Of a DNA stretch of 34,246 bases, positions 10,862 to 19,152 are shown piece by piece. The notes below the pieces were generated by a model. That model did no database searches, was not told where the DNA came from, and saw nothing but the letters and a program-made list of their open reading frames with translations. Source of the stretch: an uncultured Alphaproteobacteria bacterium (GTDB lineage Bacteria > Pseudomonadota > Alphaproteobacteria > CAAGCB01 > CAG-977); contig CALYBD010000026.1 in the NCBI GenBank assembly GCA_944393745.1, positions 1 through 34,246 on the forward strand. The letters are read 5' to 3'. Every line of letters begins with the position of its first letter. Positions within the stretch are counted from its first letter, which is position 1. The position numbers and the translations under genes are program-made.

Positions 10862-13800
10862 ATGGCAGAAACAGACCGCATCGAAAAAAAACACAAAAAA
10901 GTCAAAGCAAAAGAAGCAGCCGTTCAGCAAAAAGATGAAGCTTCGATTTCATTTTATCTGCATGCGTCTTTGTTTCTTTTTTTCCTGACCTCTTATACGT
11001 TCCTGCTGTTTTTGTATGAAAACAAATATCCTTTAATCCTAAATAACGAAATCCTGCCGGAAGTTTTGTTCGCCTGTTTCGGGCTGTTGATTTTTTCTTT
11101 TTTAAGTTTGTTTGTTTTATCTTTCTGGCGTTTTTTGGCCCGTGTTTTTATTGCCGCCGTTGCCGGCGGAGCCGTTGCCTATATCCTGGGACTGCTATAT
11201 CCGTTTAATATCGGCAACTATTTTGCGCATTATTTTTCTTTTCTGCCGCAGAACATACTGATGTATGCCGCGGAAAACGGCAACCAGATCATTGCGATAA
11301 CGACCGGCATTGCCTTTTTTATCGTTTTGAACATTTTTAAAGGCGGATCCATGGCCTTTTTATCGCTGCCTGTTTTGGTGGCGTTGTTCATGTTGCTGAA
11401 TACGGCGTCAAAACAGACAATTCCCGAAACCGTTCAAACTTCGGCCGTATCAAAAAACGATGAGGATAAGACGGAAAATCTGATCTATCTGATTTTGGCG
11501 GATCATGCCGGATATCCGACTTCGGTGGAAGCCTGGCAGTTTTTAAATTCCAAATCCTTAAATCCCGTTGACCTGCCGTTTAATCCGACTTTTGTTCCGG
11601 CTTTTTATCAAACAAACAAGTTCACGTTTTATCCGTCTGCTTACCTGCGTTATATGGACAAATACCGCAATGTCGGTTCTGTTTTGAACCCGTCTTTAAA
11701 GGAAATCGGGAATGACTTGTTCAATCGCGATGATGCCGCATATTACGTCAGTTCGGAAGACGCGCAGGTTTACACAACGCGTAACGATTTATTCAAGGAA
11801 TTGAAAAAACGGGGATATCGTTTAAACGTCTATCAGACATATCCCTTTGACTTTTGCAAAGGAGACGACGCAAAAAACGTTGATGTCTGTCAGACATATC
11901 CGGCACCGCTGGGGGCATTGTATCAGACAAACATGACGACGGCTTCGCGTTTGATGTTATTGGTCGGGCATTGGCTGTATTCAACGCCGTTCGGTAAAAA
12001 CACGGCTCATTTTATTTATGACAAATTAAAAAATACCGTTAATCTGTCAAATATCCCGTTTTTAGGCAATCCGCTGTCGGCTTCTTTATCGGTCGGTCAG
12101 CCTTTGGTTTTGTCGCATTTGCGCAAAGATGTTCTGGCCGCCAAGGGAAAAAATGCCTTTTTTGCCCATTTAAATCTGCCGCATTATCCTTATGTTTACG
12201 ATCAAAACTGTCAATTAAAACAGGATCCCATGTCTTGGCGCAGTTTTGCTCCTTACACCGACAAAAAGGAAATCAACGGCGAATTAAAACGCTGGGAAGA
12301 TTATAATCAGCAACTGTTCTGCACGTACGGACAGATCAATTATCTGATCAAAGAACTGGAAACGGCCGGCCTGATGGACAAAACAACGATTGTTATTCAC
12401 GGCGATAAAGGAGCCGGCATTCAAAAAGAAGTTTTCGACGATACCGAACTGACCCGAGTGGATAAAGCGATCAATCGTTTCAAAAACAACATGATAACGG
12501 TTTTCGGTATTTACAAACCGCAAAACAAAAAAGCCGAGGTCAACAAAACTTCCTGCGACATCGGTACGCTGATTTCAAGCCAGCTGCTGGGTAAATCGGA
12601 AACGACTTGTCAACCGCCGGATTTGTCCATGTTTACGCAGGAAGAACAGGAAAAGTCTTTTGCCTGGCTGTCGGCGCCGATTCCGGATAATTATTTTCCG
12701 ACCACAGGATTTGAACCGCTGTATAATACATGGCTGGAAAAAGGCGGACAAGCTTATATGGCTTTATTGGACGAACGGCTGAAACAGATGAAAAAAACGC
12801 AGCAGGAAGCCTCTAAGATCAGTTTTGTCGCACCGCCTGCTTTTTCGGAAAAGAAACCGGAACAAAAAGACGAAACGCCTGAGCCGGACACTGAAAAAAC
12901 AACGGACTTTGTACCGGTTCCGCAAGAACAATTGTCCGATCAACCGCAGGATAAAACAGCCGAAGAATCGGATCCGGCAACCGCAGAACAGCCTGAAAAA
13001 TCGGATCAAACAGCCAAAGAACCGACTGCTGATCCGGAACAGACCGATAAAGAAACAGACAAAGAAAAAGAACCCGAACAAACTGAACCGGATCAGAAAA
13101 AAGAAACGCTGGATTTTATCGCCGATGATTTCGGCGAACTGCCTCAACCGATTGTTTTGCCGGAAATAGATTCGACCGTGGAAGAAAAATGGAAAACAAC
13201 CGATATTAAAGAAGGGCAGAAAACAACCTTGGAATTGGTACCGGAAGAGGTCAATGCCGCAGAAGAAACAAAACAGGAAAAATCCGAACAACCTGCTTCC
13301 GTTGCCTTACCGGAACAACCTGCTTCGGAATCGGAACACCCGGTCCCGTTGCCTTCGCCGGCACCGACAGTGGCAGTCCTTCCCCTGCCCGAATTGGAAC
13401 CTGTTGATCAAGCTGTTTTACCGGCTGCTTCCACAGATCAGCCGAAAGCAGAATTGCCGCCTTTAGAGGCGGTTGAAGTGCCTGAATTAACACCGATCGC
13501 CGATGCCGAAGCACTGCCGGCCCCCGCCACACCGGAAACCGTGAAACAAGCTCCGGAAAAAGAAACAGAATCTGCAGCACAGAATCTGACAGAGATCAAA
13601 CCAACTAATGAAGAGGCTGAAGCCGAAGCAAAAGCAAAGGCTGAAGCAGAGGCAAAAGCAAAGGCCGAAGCGGAAGCAAAAGCAAAGGCCGAAGCGGAAG
13701 CAAAAGCAAAGGCTGAAACGGAAGAAAAAGCCAAGGCTGAAGCAGAAGCCAAAGCAAAGGCCGAAGCAGAGGCAAAAGCAAAGGCTGAAGCAGAGGCAAA

Positions 13801-14722
13801 AGCAAAGGCCGAAGCGGAAGCAAAAGCAAAGGCTGAAACGGAAGAAAAAGCAAAGGCCGAAGCGGAAGCAAAAGCAAAGGCTGAAACGGAAGAAAAAGCA
13901 AAAGCCGAAGCGGAGGCAAAAGCAAAGGCTGAAGCAGAAGCCAAAGCCAAGGCTGAAGCAGAAGCAAAAGCAAAGGCTGAAGCAGAGGCAAAAGCAAAGG
14001 CCGAAGCGGAGGCAAAAGCAAAGGCTGAAGCAGAAGCCAAAGCCAAGGCTGAAGCAGAAGCCAAAGCCAAAGCAAAAGCCGAAGCGGAGGCAAAAGCAAA
14101 AGCCGAAGCGGAAGAAGAGTCTTTGAAAAAAGCGCCGCCACCACCGGCCAATGCCGATCAGTTGGACATCATTAAAGAAACCGTTACCGAACGGGTTAAT
14201 GCGGATGGAGACGTTGAAACGTATATTTTCATAGAACGTAAGCCCAATCCGAATCGTTTCAAGAAAAAACCCGTTACGGAAAGGGTTTTACAACAGAATT
14301 TACAACATCTTCCTGCCGAAGAATCTGAAAAACAACAAATGCCCGCACCGGCTGCCGTCCCCGTGCAAGAAGACAGCAGTGAGGAACTGATCCGCGAACC
14401 CGCGCCGGCCAAACAAGCCGCCGTCCCCGTGCAAGAAGACAGCAGTGACGGGCTGATCCGCGAACCCGCACCGGCCAAACAAGCCGCCGCACCCGTGCAA
14501 GAAGACAGCAGTGACGAACTGATCCGCGAACCCGCACCGGCCAAACAAGTCGCTGCACCCGTGCAAGAAGACAGCAGTGACGAACTGATCCGCGAACCCG
14601 CGCCGGCCAAACAAGTCGCCGTCCCCGTGCAAGAAGACAGCAGTGACGAACTGATCCGCGAACCCGCGCCGGCCGCGTCAACGATAAAAACAGCACCGAT
14701 TGAACGAATATTAGAAGATTAA
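10862..14722 (+). CDS. Large membrane protein: sulfatase-like domain plus TolA-like and 22-residue repeats
   Basis: The 1286-residue protein is built in modules. A charged cytoplasmic start (1-30) is followed by about five transmembrane helices (31-52, 63-85, 91-112, 142-159, 163-180). A periplasmic region (about 205-620) resembles the alkaline phosphatase/sulfatase fold: NLIYLILADHAGY at the first strand, LNLPHYPYV, and TTIVIHGDKGAG where active members have a DHG motif. Next come an acidic Pro/Glu linker (about 650-915), an Ala/Glu/Lys helix of about 170 residues, and five 22-residue repeats to the end. The head recalls phosphoethanolamine or LTA-synthase-type transferases, but the altered DHG makes catalysis uncertain. 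The long helix could span the periplasm as TolA does. The function is not known. It is probably monocistronic. Confidence 0.8.
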   Translation: MAETDRIEKKHKKVKAKEAAVQQKDEASISFYLHASLFLFFLTSYTFLLFLYENKYPLILNNEILPEVLFACFGLLIFSFLSLFVLSFWRFLARVFIAAVAGGAVAYILGLLYPFNIGNYFAHYFSFLPQNILMYAAENGNQIIAITTGIAFFIVLNIFKGGSMAFLSLPVLVALFMLLNTASKQTIPETVQTSAVSKNDEDKTENLIYLILADHAGYPTSVEAWQFLNSKSLNPVDLPFNPTFVPAFYQTNKFTFYPSAYLRYMDKYRNVGSVLNPSLKEIGNDLFNRDDAAYYVSSEDAQVYTTRNDLFKELKKRGYRLNVYQTYPFDFCKGDDAKNVDVCQTYPAPLGALYQTNMTTASRLMLLVGHWLYSTPFGKNTAHFIYDKLKNTVNLSNIPFLGNPLSASLSVGQPLVLSHLRKDVLAAKGKNAFFAHLNLPHYPYVYDQNCQLKQDPMSWRSFAPYTDKKEINGELKRWEDYNQQLFCTYGQINYLIKELETAGLMDKTTIVIHGDKGAGIQKEVFDDTELTRVDKAINRFKNNMITVFGIYKPQNKKAEVNKTSCDIGTLISSQLLGKSETTCQPPDLSMFTQEEQEKSFAWLSAPIPDNYFPTTGFEPLYNTWLEKGGQAYMALLDERLKQMKKTQQEASKISFVAPPAFSEKKPEQKDETPEPDTEKTTDFVPVPQEQLSDQPQDKTAEESDPATAEQPEKSDQTAKEPTADPEQTDKETDKEKEPEQTEPDQKKETLDFIADDFGELPQPIVLPEIDSTVEEKWKTTDIKEGQKTTLELVPEEVNAAEETKQEKSEQPASVALPEQPASESEHPVPLPSPAPTVAVLPLPELEPVDQAVLPAASTDQPKAELPPLEAVEVPELTPIADAEALPAPATPETVKQAPEKETESAAQNLTEIKPTNEEAEAEAKAKAEAEAKAKAEAEAKAKAEAEAKAKAETEEKAKAEAEAKAKAEAEAKAKAEAEAKAKAEAEAKAKAETEEKAKAEAEAKAKAETEEKAKAEAEAKAKAEAEAKAKAEAEAKAKAEAEAKAKAEAEAKAKAEAEAKAKAEAEAKAKAKAEAEAKAKAEAEEESLKKAPPPPANADQLDIIKETVTERVNADGDVETYIFIERKPNPNRFKKKPVTERVLQQNLQHLPAEESEKQQMPAPAAVPVQEDSSEELIREPAPAKQAAVPVQEDSSDGLIREPAPAKQAAAPVQEDSSDELIREPAPAKQVAAPVQEDSSDELIREPAPAKQVAVPVQEDSSDELIREPAPAASTIKTAPIERILED
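13608..14118 (+). repeat. 24-nt in-frame tandem repeat encoding Ala/Glu/Lys helix
   Basis: About 21 near-identical 24-nt units encode AEAEAKAK with occasional ETEEKAKA variants. The units differ mainly at third positions, for example AAAGCAAAGG versus AAAGCCAAGG. Because the unit is a multiple of three, slippage would change helix length without shifting the frame. The composition matches TolA domain II, a rigid single helix. Long open frames on both other strands and frames here are by-products of the repeat. Confidence 0.95.
14360..14677 (+). repeat. Five 66-nt tandem repeats encoding a 22-residue unit
   Basis: Units begin at 14360, 14426, 14492, 14558 and 14624; the last is truncated. Each encodes PVQEDSSDELIREPAPAKQ plus three Ala/Val residues, with single changes (DEL, EEL, DGL). 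The DNA is almost identical between units, which points to recent expansion. The acidic/Pro-Ala composition suggests a flexible or cell-wall/outer-membrane-interacting tail. Confidence 0.95.
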
Positions 14723-14864
14723 TTCTTTTTTAAAATACAAGATTGGTGTATACTTATACCTGTTACAAAGGTGAAGAAAGAGTCCGCCCTGGTGTCTGGA
14801 TTTTTGGCGGAAAAGTGCCGATCGGCGGCAAGATGTTTTCTACTCTTTCAAAAGGATTGCTTCT

Positions 14865-15161
14865 ATGACCAAAAACGAAACATTTCAGCGCATTCAGCGC
14901 GAACTGAAAAACAATCATGTTGTTTTGTTTATGAAAGGAACACCTTCTCACCCGCGCTGCGGCTTTTCGGCCGATGCTTCCAAAAAACTGCAGGAAGCCG
15001 GCGTGGAATATAAAAGTGTCGATGTTTTTTCCGATCCGGCTTTATTTGACGGAATTCGTCAGTATACAAACTACACGCATTTTCCGCAGGTGTTTGTAGA
15101 CGGACGTTTCATCGGCAGCAGCGATCGTATCTCTGCGCTGTGCAGCAAAAAAAGTCTTTAA
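14865..15161 (+). CDS. grxD: Monothiol glutaredoxin, CGFS type
   Basis: CGFS glutaredoxins bind a [2Fe-2S] cluster with glutathione and pass it to client proteins. The 98-residue sequence has the family hallmarks: VVLFMKGTP, the active CGFS (residues 32-35), a cis-Pro in THFPQVFVDGRFIGSSD and the GG-like loop near the end. The wording before CGFS (SHPR) differs from the usual EAPM or QFPQ. An AAAGGA ribosome binding site precedes the ATG. In many alphaproteobacteria the gene follows bolA; here none is nearby. The 142-bp gap upstream shows a TATACT box (14749-14754) without a clear -35, so a promoter there is only possible. A terminator follows. Confidence 0.92.
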   Translation: MTKNETFQRIQRELKNNHVVLFMKGTPSHPRCGFSADASKKLQEAGVEYKSVDVFSDPALFDGIRQYTNYTHFPQVFVDGRFIGSSDRISALCSKKSL

Positions 15162-15182
15162 CAGTATACAACTTTTACGTGT

Positions 15183-15214
15183 AAAGCCCCTTTTAAAATG
15201 GGGGCTTTTTTTTT
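15183..15214 (+). terminator. Rho-independent terminator of the glutaredoxin gene
   Basis: AAGCCCC (15184-15190) pairs with GGGGCTT (15201-15207) around an AT-rich loop that can itself pair (TTTT/AAAA). It ends in a run of nine Ts. Confidence 0.85.
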
Positions 15215-15258
15215 ACCCGTTTTCCTGATAAAGTGAAAGAAAAATTAAAGGGAACCTG

Positions 15259-15816
15259 ATGCTGAAATACTTTTTTTTACTCTTTTTTGCTGTATTTCCT
15301 TTTTCTTCTTTATCAGCGGAAGGAATCGTTTTGCAAGAAGAAGAGTGCGAAAAAAAAATAATTGAACTGATTGAACAATCAAAGGAATATATCGATGTTT
15401 CCGTTTATTCAATCAACAATAAAAAACTGGTGGATGCGTTGATACGGGCGCACCGACGCGGGATAAAGTTGCGCGTTCTGACCGACAAAGTACAGGCGGC
15501 CGGCAAGTCATCCAAAATATGGGATCTGATTGCCGCCGGCGTTCCCTTGCGCGTTCATACACATAAACGCATTATGCATACAAAAGTTGCGATTTACGAC
15601 GGGAAATCCGTTTCCAGCGGTTCTTTTAACTGGACGGAACCGGCCGTTCATAAAAATGAAGAAGTCTGTGATATTTTCGTTGACGATCCGCAATATACTG
15701 CTCAGCATCAAAAATTGTTTGATCAGCGCTGGGCGGATAACTCCGAGGAAAAATCCGACAAATGGCTGGCCAAAAAACAAAAAGAACGCGCCGCAGCCTT
15801 AAAAACAATCAAATAA
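15259..15816 (+). CDS. Secreted phospholipase D-family nuclease (Nuc-like)
   Basis: The 185-residue protein has a signal peptide (hydrophobic residues 4-19, cleavage after SLSA) and one HKD catalytic motif: His107, Lys109 and Asp114 in MHTKVAIYDG, followed by GSFNWT. Single-HKD proteins of this size form dimers with a shared active site. The closest known relatives are periplasmic, metal-independent endonucleases such as Nuc and EDTA-resistant nucleases, although a phospholipid substrate cannot be excluded. AAGGGA lies 7 nt before the ATG. The gene sits between a terminator and a convergent membrane-protein gene and so appears to stand alone. A periplasmic role in degrading incoming or environmental DNA is inferred from family and signal peptide. 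Confidence 0.88.
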   Translation: MLKYFFLLFFAVFPFSSLSAEGIVLQEEECEKKIIELIEQSKEYIDVSVYSINNKKLVDALIRAHRRGIKLRVLTDKVQAAGKSSKIWDLIAAGVPLRVHTHKRIMHTKVAIYDGKSVSSGSFNWTEPAVHKNEEVCDIFVDDPQYTAQHQKLFDQRWADNSEEKSDKWLAKKQKERAAALKTIK

Positions 15817-15827
15817 ACCTTTTGATC

Positions 15828-17114
15828 TTAGTGACGGGTAAAGCTTAAATTCAACTGTTTGGCCAAATCTAAAAAAGCCGCCGAATTGTTTTCGGAAATA
15901 AACGGACAATTTCCGTCGCCGGTTTTATTGTAATACTCCCGCGCACAGGACAGAACCTGCCGACGGGCGGAAAATTCAAGCTGAAAATACCTTGGAGAAA
16001 AAGAAGCACTGTATCCGATCACGCTCAGACAGCACAAATAAACAAAAGCCGGCTTAACCAAACGCAGCAAGGTAAAAACAACAGGGACGGCAAACAAAAC
16101 AATACCGGCGCCATTATGAATAAAAAAGTACGGATCTGTCTCGGAATCGCAATTCATCGCCGAAAAAAACACCGCCAGAATAATCGCAATCAGCATCATT
16201 GCATTGCTGTCTTTCCATAAACGGCGCTGATAAAAACCCCACCCCAAAGCAACGGCCGGCGGTAAAATAAAAATCAAATGCAACGGCGTTACCGTGTCCA
16301 GCCCCGTCAGCACGGCGGAAAATAAAATAACGGCAAAACGAAATATCTGATCCCCCGTAAAAAAGGATAATCCGCCGCAACATATATGAAAAATCATAAT
16401 CATAAACAAAAACATACCGATAATTCTCGGTATATTTTTGCGCCCGGCCTCCATAATCCCCCAACCGATCAGCAGTCCCAGCATAAAAATTATATTCATT
16501 GACAACACGGACAAAGCGCCGAACAAAATAAATCTTAAAGAATTTTTCAATGTCGGCGGCCGGCAAAATCCGATATCCGCGGCGATCAGACCGAACAACA
16601 CGGTTAAATGAAATTGCAAGGCCGTTGCCTGCATTAAATTCAACGCATTTAAATCGGAAAAAAACGGCAAAAAGAATAAAGGAAGAAAACGATATTCTCC
16701 GGCCGCTTTTACAATCAGCCTGTACAATAAAACAATATCCGCCACATAAACAAAATAATTAAAAAGCAAATGAATTTTTATATTCCAGCCGCCCAGCAAA
16801 TAAAAAATGTATGATATCATATGCGTCAACACGGGACGGCCCGCCTGATCTTGCTGAAAAACGCTTCCTTGCGGCGAAAACATAAATAAACTGTCCCATT
16901 CCGTACGATGCGGTACATCAACGCCATAGGACAGGACATAATAAAAATTTAACAGCCCTGCAACACCCAGAACTGCCAGAAACAGCGGAACTTTTTTAAT
17001 CCGTAACAAAGCCTTTTGAAAAAACATTTTCGTTTGCCTGCACTTTTTTTTCAGTTTAGCGGCATAATAAAGTTTTTCAAGTTCTGTCTGAATATTCTTT
17101 AAAAAACACGGCAA
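15828..17114 (-). CDS. Polytopic membrane protein, possibly a GT-C-type glycosyltransferase
   Basis: No family is recognised with confidence. The protein has about nine to eleven hydrophobic helices beginning near residue 43. Between the first two is a loop with acidic and aromatic residues (DVPHRTEWDSLFMFS, about 66-80). That layout, an early extracytoplasmic acidic loop plus many helices and a small soluble C-terminus, resembles GT-C enzymes that use polyprenyl-linked sugars, but the match is only architectural. The longest frame begins at a TTG (17114). An ATG at 17027 would remove 29 basic residues and still keep all helices, and neither has a good ribosome binding site. The gene starts 12 nt after the nitroreductase stop, so the two may be cotranscribed. 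It converges with the PLD gene. Confidence 0.65.
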   Translation of the reverse strand: MPCFLKNIQTELEKLYYAAKLKKKCRQTKMFFQKALLRIKKVPLFLAVLGVAGLLNFYYVLSYGVDVPHRTEWDSLFMFSPQGSVFQQDQAGRPVLTHMISYIFYLLGGWNIKIHLLFNYFVYVADIVLLYRLIVKAAGEYRFLPLFFLPFFSDLNALNLMQATALQFHLTVLFGLIAADIGFCRPPTLKNSLRFILFGALSVLSMNIIFMLGLLIGWGIMEAGRKNIPRIIGMFLFMIMIFHICCGGLSFFTGDQIFRFAVILFSAVLTGLDTVTPLHLIFILPPAVALGWGFYQRRLWKDSNAMMLIAIILAVFFSAMNCDSETDPYFFIHNGAGIVLFAVPVVFTLLRLVKPAFVYLCCLSVIGYSASFSPRYFQLEFSARRQVLSCAREYYNKTGDGNCPFISENNSAAFLDLAKQLNLSFTRH

Positions 17115-17126
17115 ACGGTTAAGGCG

Positions 17127-17714
17127 TCAGACAATCCGGCAAGCTTCGTCAAAATCAAACCGAGGCAGACGCGGATACATCTTTTCCCGCGATCCGTAGC
17201 CGAGATTGCATAAGAAATTTGATTTATAGGTTGTTCCTTTAAAAAAAACGTCGTCAACCATTTTATTATTAAACCCGCTCATCGGGCCGCAGTCCAGCCC
17301 CAAAGCCCGGGCAGCCATAATCAGATAGGCTCCCTGCAGCGCGGTATTGCGCAACAACGTATCTTCGATCAGATCCGGCTTTCCTTCATACCAGGCGCGT
17401 ACGTCGGAAATCGGGTACAGCTTGTCAAAATGAGTGTAAAACGCCGTATCGCCGGCAATAATGGCCGTTACCGGCGCCGTCATCGTTTTTTTGACATTAC
17501 CCGGATCCAGACACGGTTCCAGTTTTTTCTTGGCGTCTTCGGAAACAACAAAAACGATTCTGGCCGGCTGACAGTTTGCCGCCGTTGGCGCCATTTTCGC
17601 CAAATCATAAACCTGTTTTAAAACGCTGTCGGAAACTTTTTCGTCCGTCCACGTAAAAAAAGTCCGCGCACCGTTAAATAAAACATCGATATCCGCCTGC
17701 GTAATTTTTGACAT
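17127..17714 (-). CDS. Nitroreductase-family FMN oxidoreductase, RutE-like
   Basis: This small cytoplasmic flavoprotein (195 residues) belongs to the NAD(P)H-dependent nitroreductase fold. The wording ARTFFTWTDEKVSDSVLKQVYDL, MAPTAANCQPARIVFV and AARALGLDCGPMSGF follows the RutE/malonic-semialdehyde-reductase subgroup, which in E. coli reduces 3-oxopropanoate from pyrimidine breakdown. No other rut gene is present, so the substrate here is open. The N-terminal Arg and the ANCQPAR segment are the expected FMN contacts. An AGGAGG site lies 6 nt before the ATG. It is divergent from dpaL, with about 117 bp between. The membrane-protein gene follows closely downstream. Confidence 0.85.
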   Translation of the reverse strand: MSKITQADIDVLFNGARTFFTWTDEKVSDSVLKQVYDLAKMAPTAANCQPARIVFVVSEDAKKKLEPCLDPGNVKKTMTAPVTAIIAGDTAFYTHFDKLYPISDVRAWYEGKPDLIEDTLLRNTALQGAYLIMAARALGLDCGPMSGFNNKMVDDVFFKGTTYKSNFLCNLGYGSREKMYPRLPRFDFDEACRIV

Positions 17715-17733
17715 TTATTCCTCCTAAAATCAG

Positions 17734-17761
17734 TTGCCTTAACAAATCAGGCTGATATGAT
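17734..17761 (+). promoter_or_regulatory. Possible promoter of dpaL
   Basis: TTGCCT (17734-17739) and TATGAT (17756-17761) are separated by 16 bp in the divergent gap. A perfect 7-bp dyad (AGACAGA / TCTGTCT, 17777-17796, 6-nt loop) lies about 10 nt past the predicted start and could be an operator or leader hairpin. Confidence 0.4.
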
Positions 17762-17831
17762 AATACGACAGTAAAGAGACAGACTGAAATCTGTCTTTGT
17801 GGATTAGATTATTTTTTTAAGGAATACACGA

Positions 17832-19046
17832 ATGGAAATGTTTGATGCCGGCGAAGCCAAGCTGTTGATCAACCCGAAAGCCGAACCGAATAAAATCGGC
17901 GGTGCTGCGGAAACTATCTTGAATGAAAAGGGATTTCAGGCGGCAAAGGCCGAAATTACAACCTGGCCCGGATATGCCCAAACACCGCTGGTCAGTCTGG
18001 ACAAATACGCCCGTAAACTGGGGGTAAAAGCAATCTATTACAAAGACGAAAGCACCCGGTTCGGACTGGACAGTTTCAAGGCTTTGGGCGGCGCTTACGC
18101 CGTCTGCCGTCTGCTTTTGAATAAAATCAAAGAAGCAACCGGCAAGGACGCGACGACAAAAGACCTGTTGGCCGGAACATATAAAGATATCGTCAAAGAC
18201 ATCACCGTTTGTTCCGCCACCGACGGCAACCACGGCCGTTCCGTTGCCTGGGGCGCGCAAATGTTCGGCGCAAAATGCGTTATTTACATTCATGCCGGCG
18301 TCAGCGAAGGCCGCAAAACGGCAATCGAAAAATACGGCGCGACCGTAATCCGCTGCAAAGGCAACTATGATGATTCCGTTCATGACTGTGCCGATGACGC
18401 CGCGAAAAACGGCTGGTTCGTTATCTCGGACACGTCTTATCCCGGATATATGGAAGTCCCCTGCGACGTAATGCACGGCTATACCGTTATGGTGGATGAA
18501 GCGTTAAATCAGATTCCCGAACAGCCGACACACACGTTTGTTCAGGGCGGCGTCGGCGGGCTGGCCGCTGCCGTATCGACACGCATCTGCTGTCGTCTGC
18601 ACAAAGATCGTCCTTTATTTACGGTCGTTGAACCCAAAAACGCGGACTGCCTGTATGCCAGCATTAAAAATGACGAATATACCGTTATTCACGGCGATCT
18701 GGAAACAATCATGGCCGGTCTGTCCTGCGGCGAACCGTCTTTGCTGGCCTTGGATATTTTAAAAGAATACGCCACGGGCTTTATGACTATTCCCGATACG
18801 CTGATTCCCGTCATGATGCGCGATCTGGCAAACAAAGAATGTGCCGATACGCCCGTTGTTTCCGGTGAATCGGGCGTTTCCGGACTGGCCGGTCTGGTCA
18901 CGGCCTGCGAAAATCCGGAATTCCGCAATGCTTTGAAACTGGACGAAAACAGCGTTGTGATTTTATTTTCTTCCGAAGGGGCGACGGATCCCGAAATGTA
19001 CAAGGAAATCGTCGGCAAAACCGCCGCGGAAGTCGTAAAAGGCTGA
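17832..19046 (+). CDS. dpaL: Diaminopropionate ammonia-lyase
   Basis: This PLP enzyme splits 2,3-diaminopropionate (both D and L forms in E. coli YgeX) into pyruvate and ammonia. The 404-residue length is typical. The Schiff-base lysine is Lys83 in DSFKALGGAYA, and other family blocks are present: YYKDESTRFGLDSFK, CSATDGNHGRSVAWGA, and FVQGGVGGLAAAV binding the phosphate. AAGGAA lies 8 nt before the first ATG; a second ATG two codons later is a less likely start. A terminator follows directly, so it is transcribed alone. It fits an amino-acid-fermenting lifestyle, feeding pyruvate and ammonia. Threonine dehydratase is less likely given the specific wording and length. Confidence 0.95.
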   Translation: MEMFDAGEAKLLINPKAEPNKIGGAAETILNEKGFQAAKAEITTWPGYAQTPLVSLDKYARKLGVKAIYYKDESTRFGLDSFKALGGAYAVCRLLLNKIKEATGKDATTKDLLAGTYKDIVKDITVCSATDGNHGRSVAWGAQMFGAKCVIYIHAGVSEGRKTAIEKYGATVIRCKGNYDDSVHDCADDAAKNGWFVISDTSYPGYMEVPCDVMHGYTVMVDEALNQIPEQPTHTFVQGGVGGLAAAVSTRICCRLHKDRPLFTVVEPKNADCLYASIKNDEYTVIHGDLETIMAGLSCGEPSLLALDILKEYATGFMTIPDTLIPVMMRDLANKECADTPVVSGESGVSGLAGLVTACENPEFRNALKLDENSVVILFSSEGATDPEMYKEIVGKTAAEVVKG

Positions 19047-19060
19047 TAAAAAAATAAAAA

Positions 19061-19087
19061 GAGTCGGGTTATACCGGCTCTTTTTTT
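19061..19087 (+). terminator. Rho-independent terminator of dpaL
   Basis: GAGTCGG (19061-19067) pairs with CCGGCTC (19074-19080), with one G-T pair, around a 6-nt loop. Seven Ts follow. Confidence 0.85.
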
Positions 19088-19152
19088 ATCTTTTCGTAAG
19101 AAAGTCCTGTTATCTTAAACAAAATAATCAGGTTAAGTTGAAGAGGTTCGAC

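Noticed and set aside
13438-14151. Long open frames on the minus strand and in the other plus frame across the Ala/Glu/Lys repeat
   Set aside because: They are by-products of a 24-nt repeat lacking stop codons in several frames. The products are low-complexity and have no ribosome binding sites.
17817-18476. 219-residue open frame antisense to dpaL
   Set aside because: It lies opposite a clear enzyme gene, has no family resemblance and no start signals.
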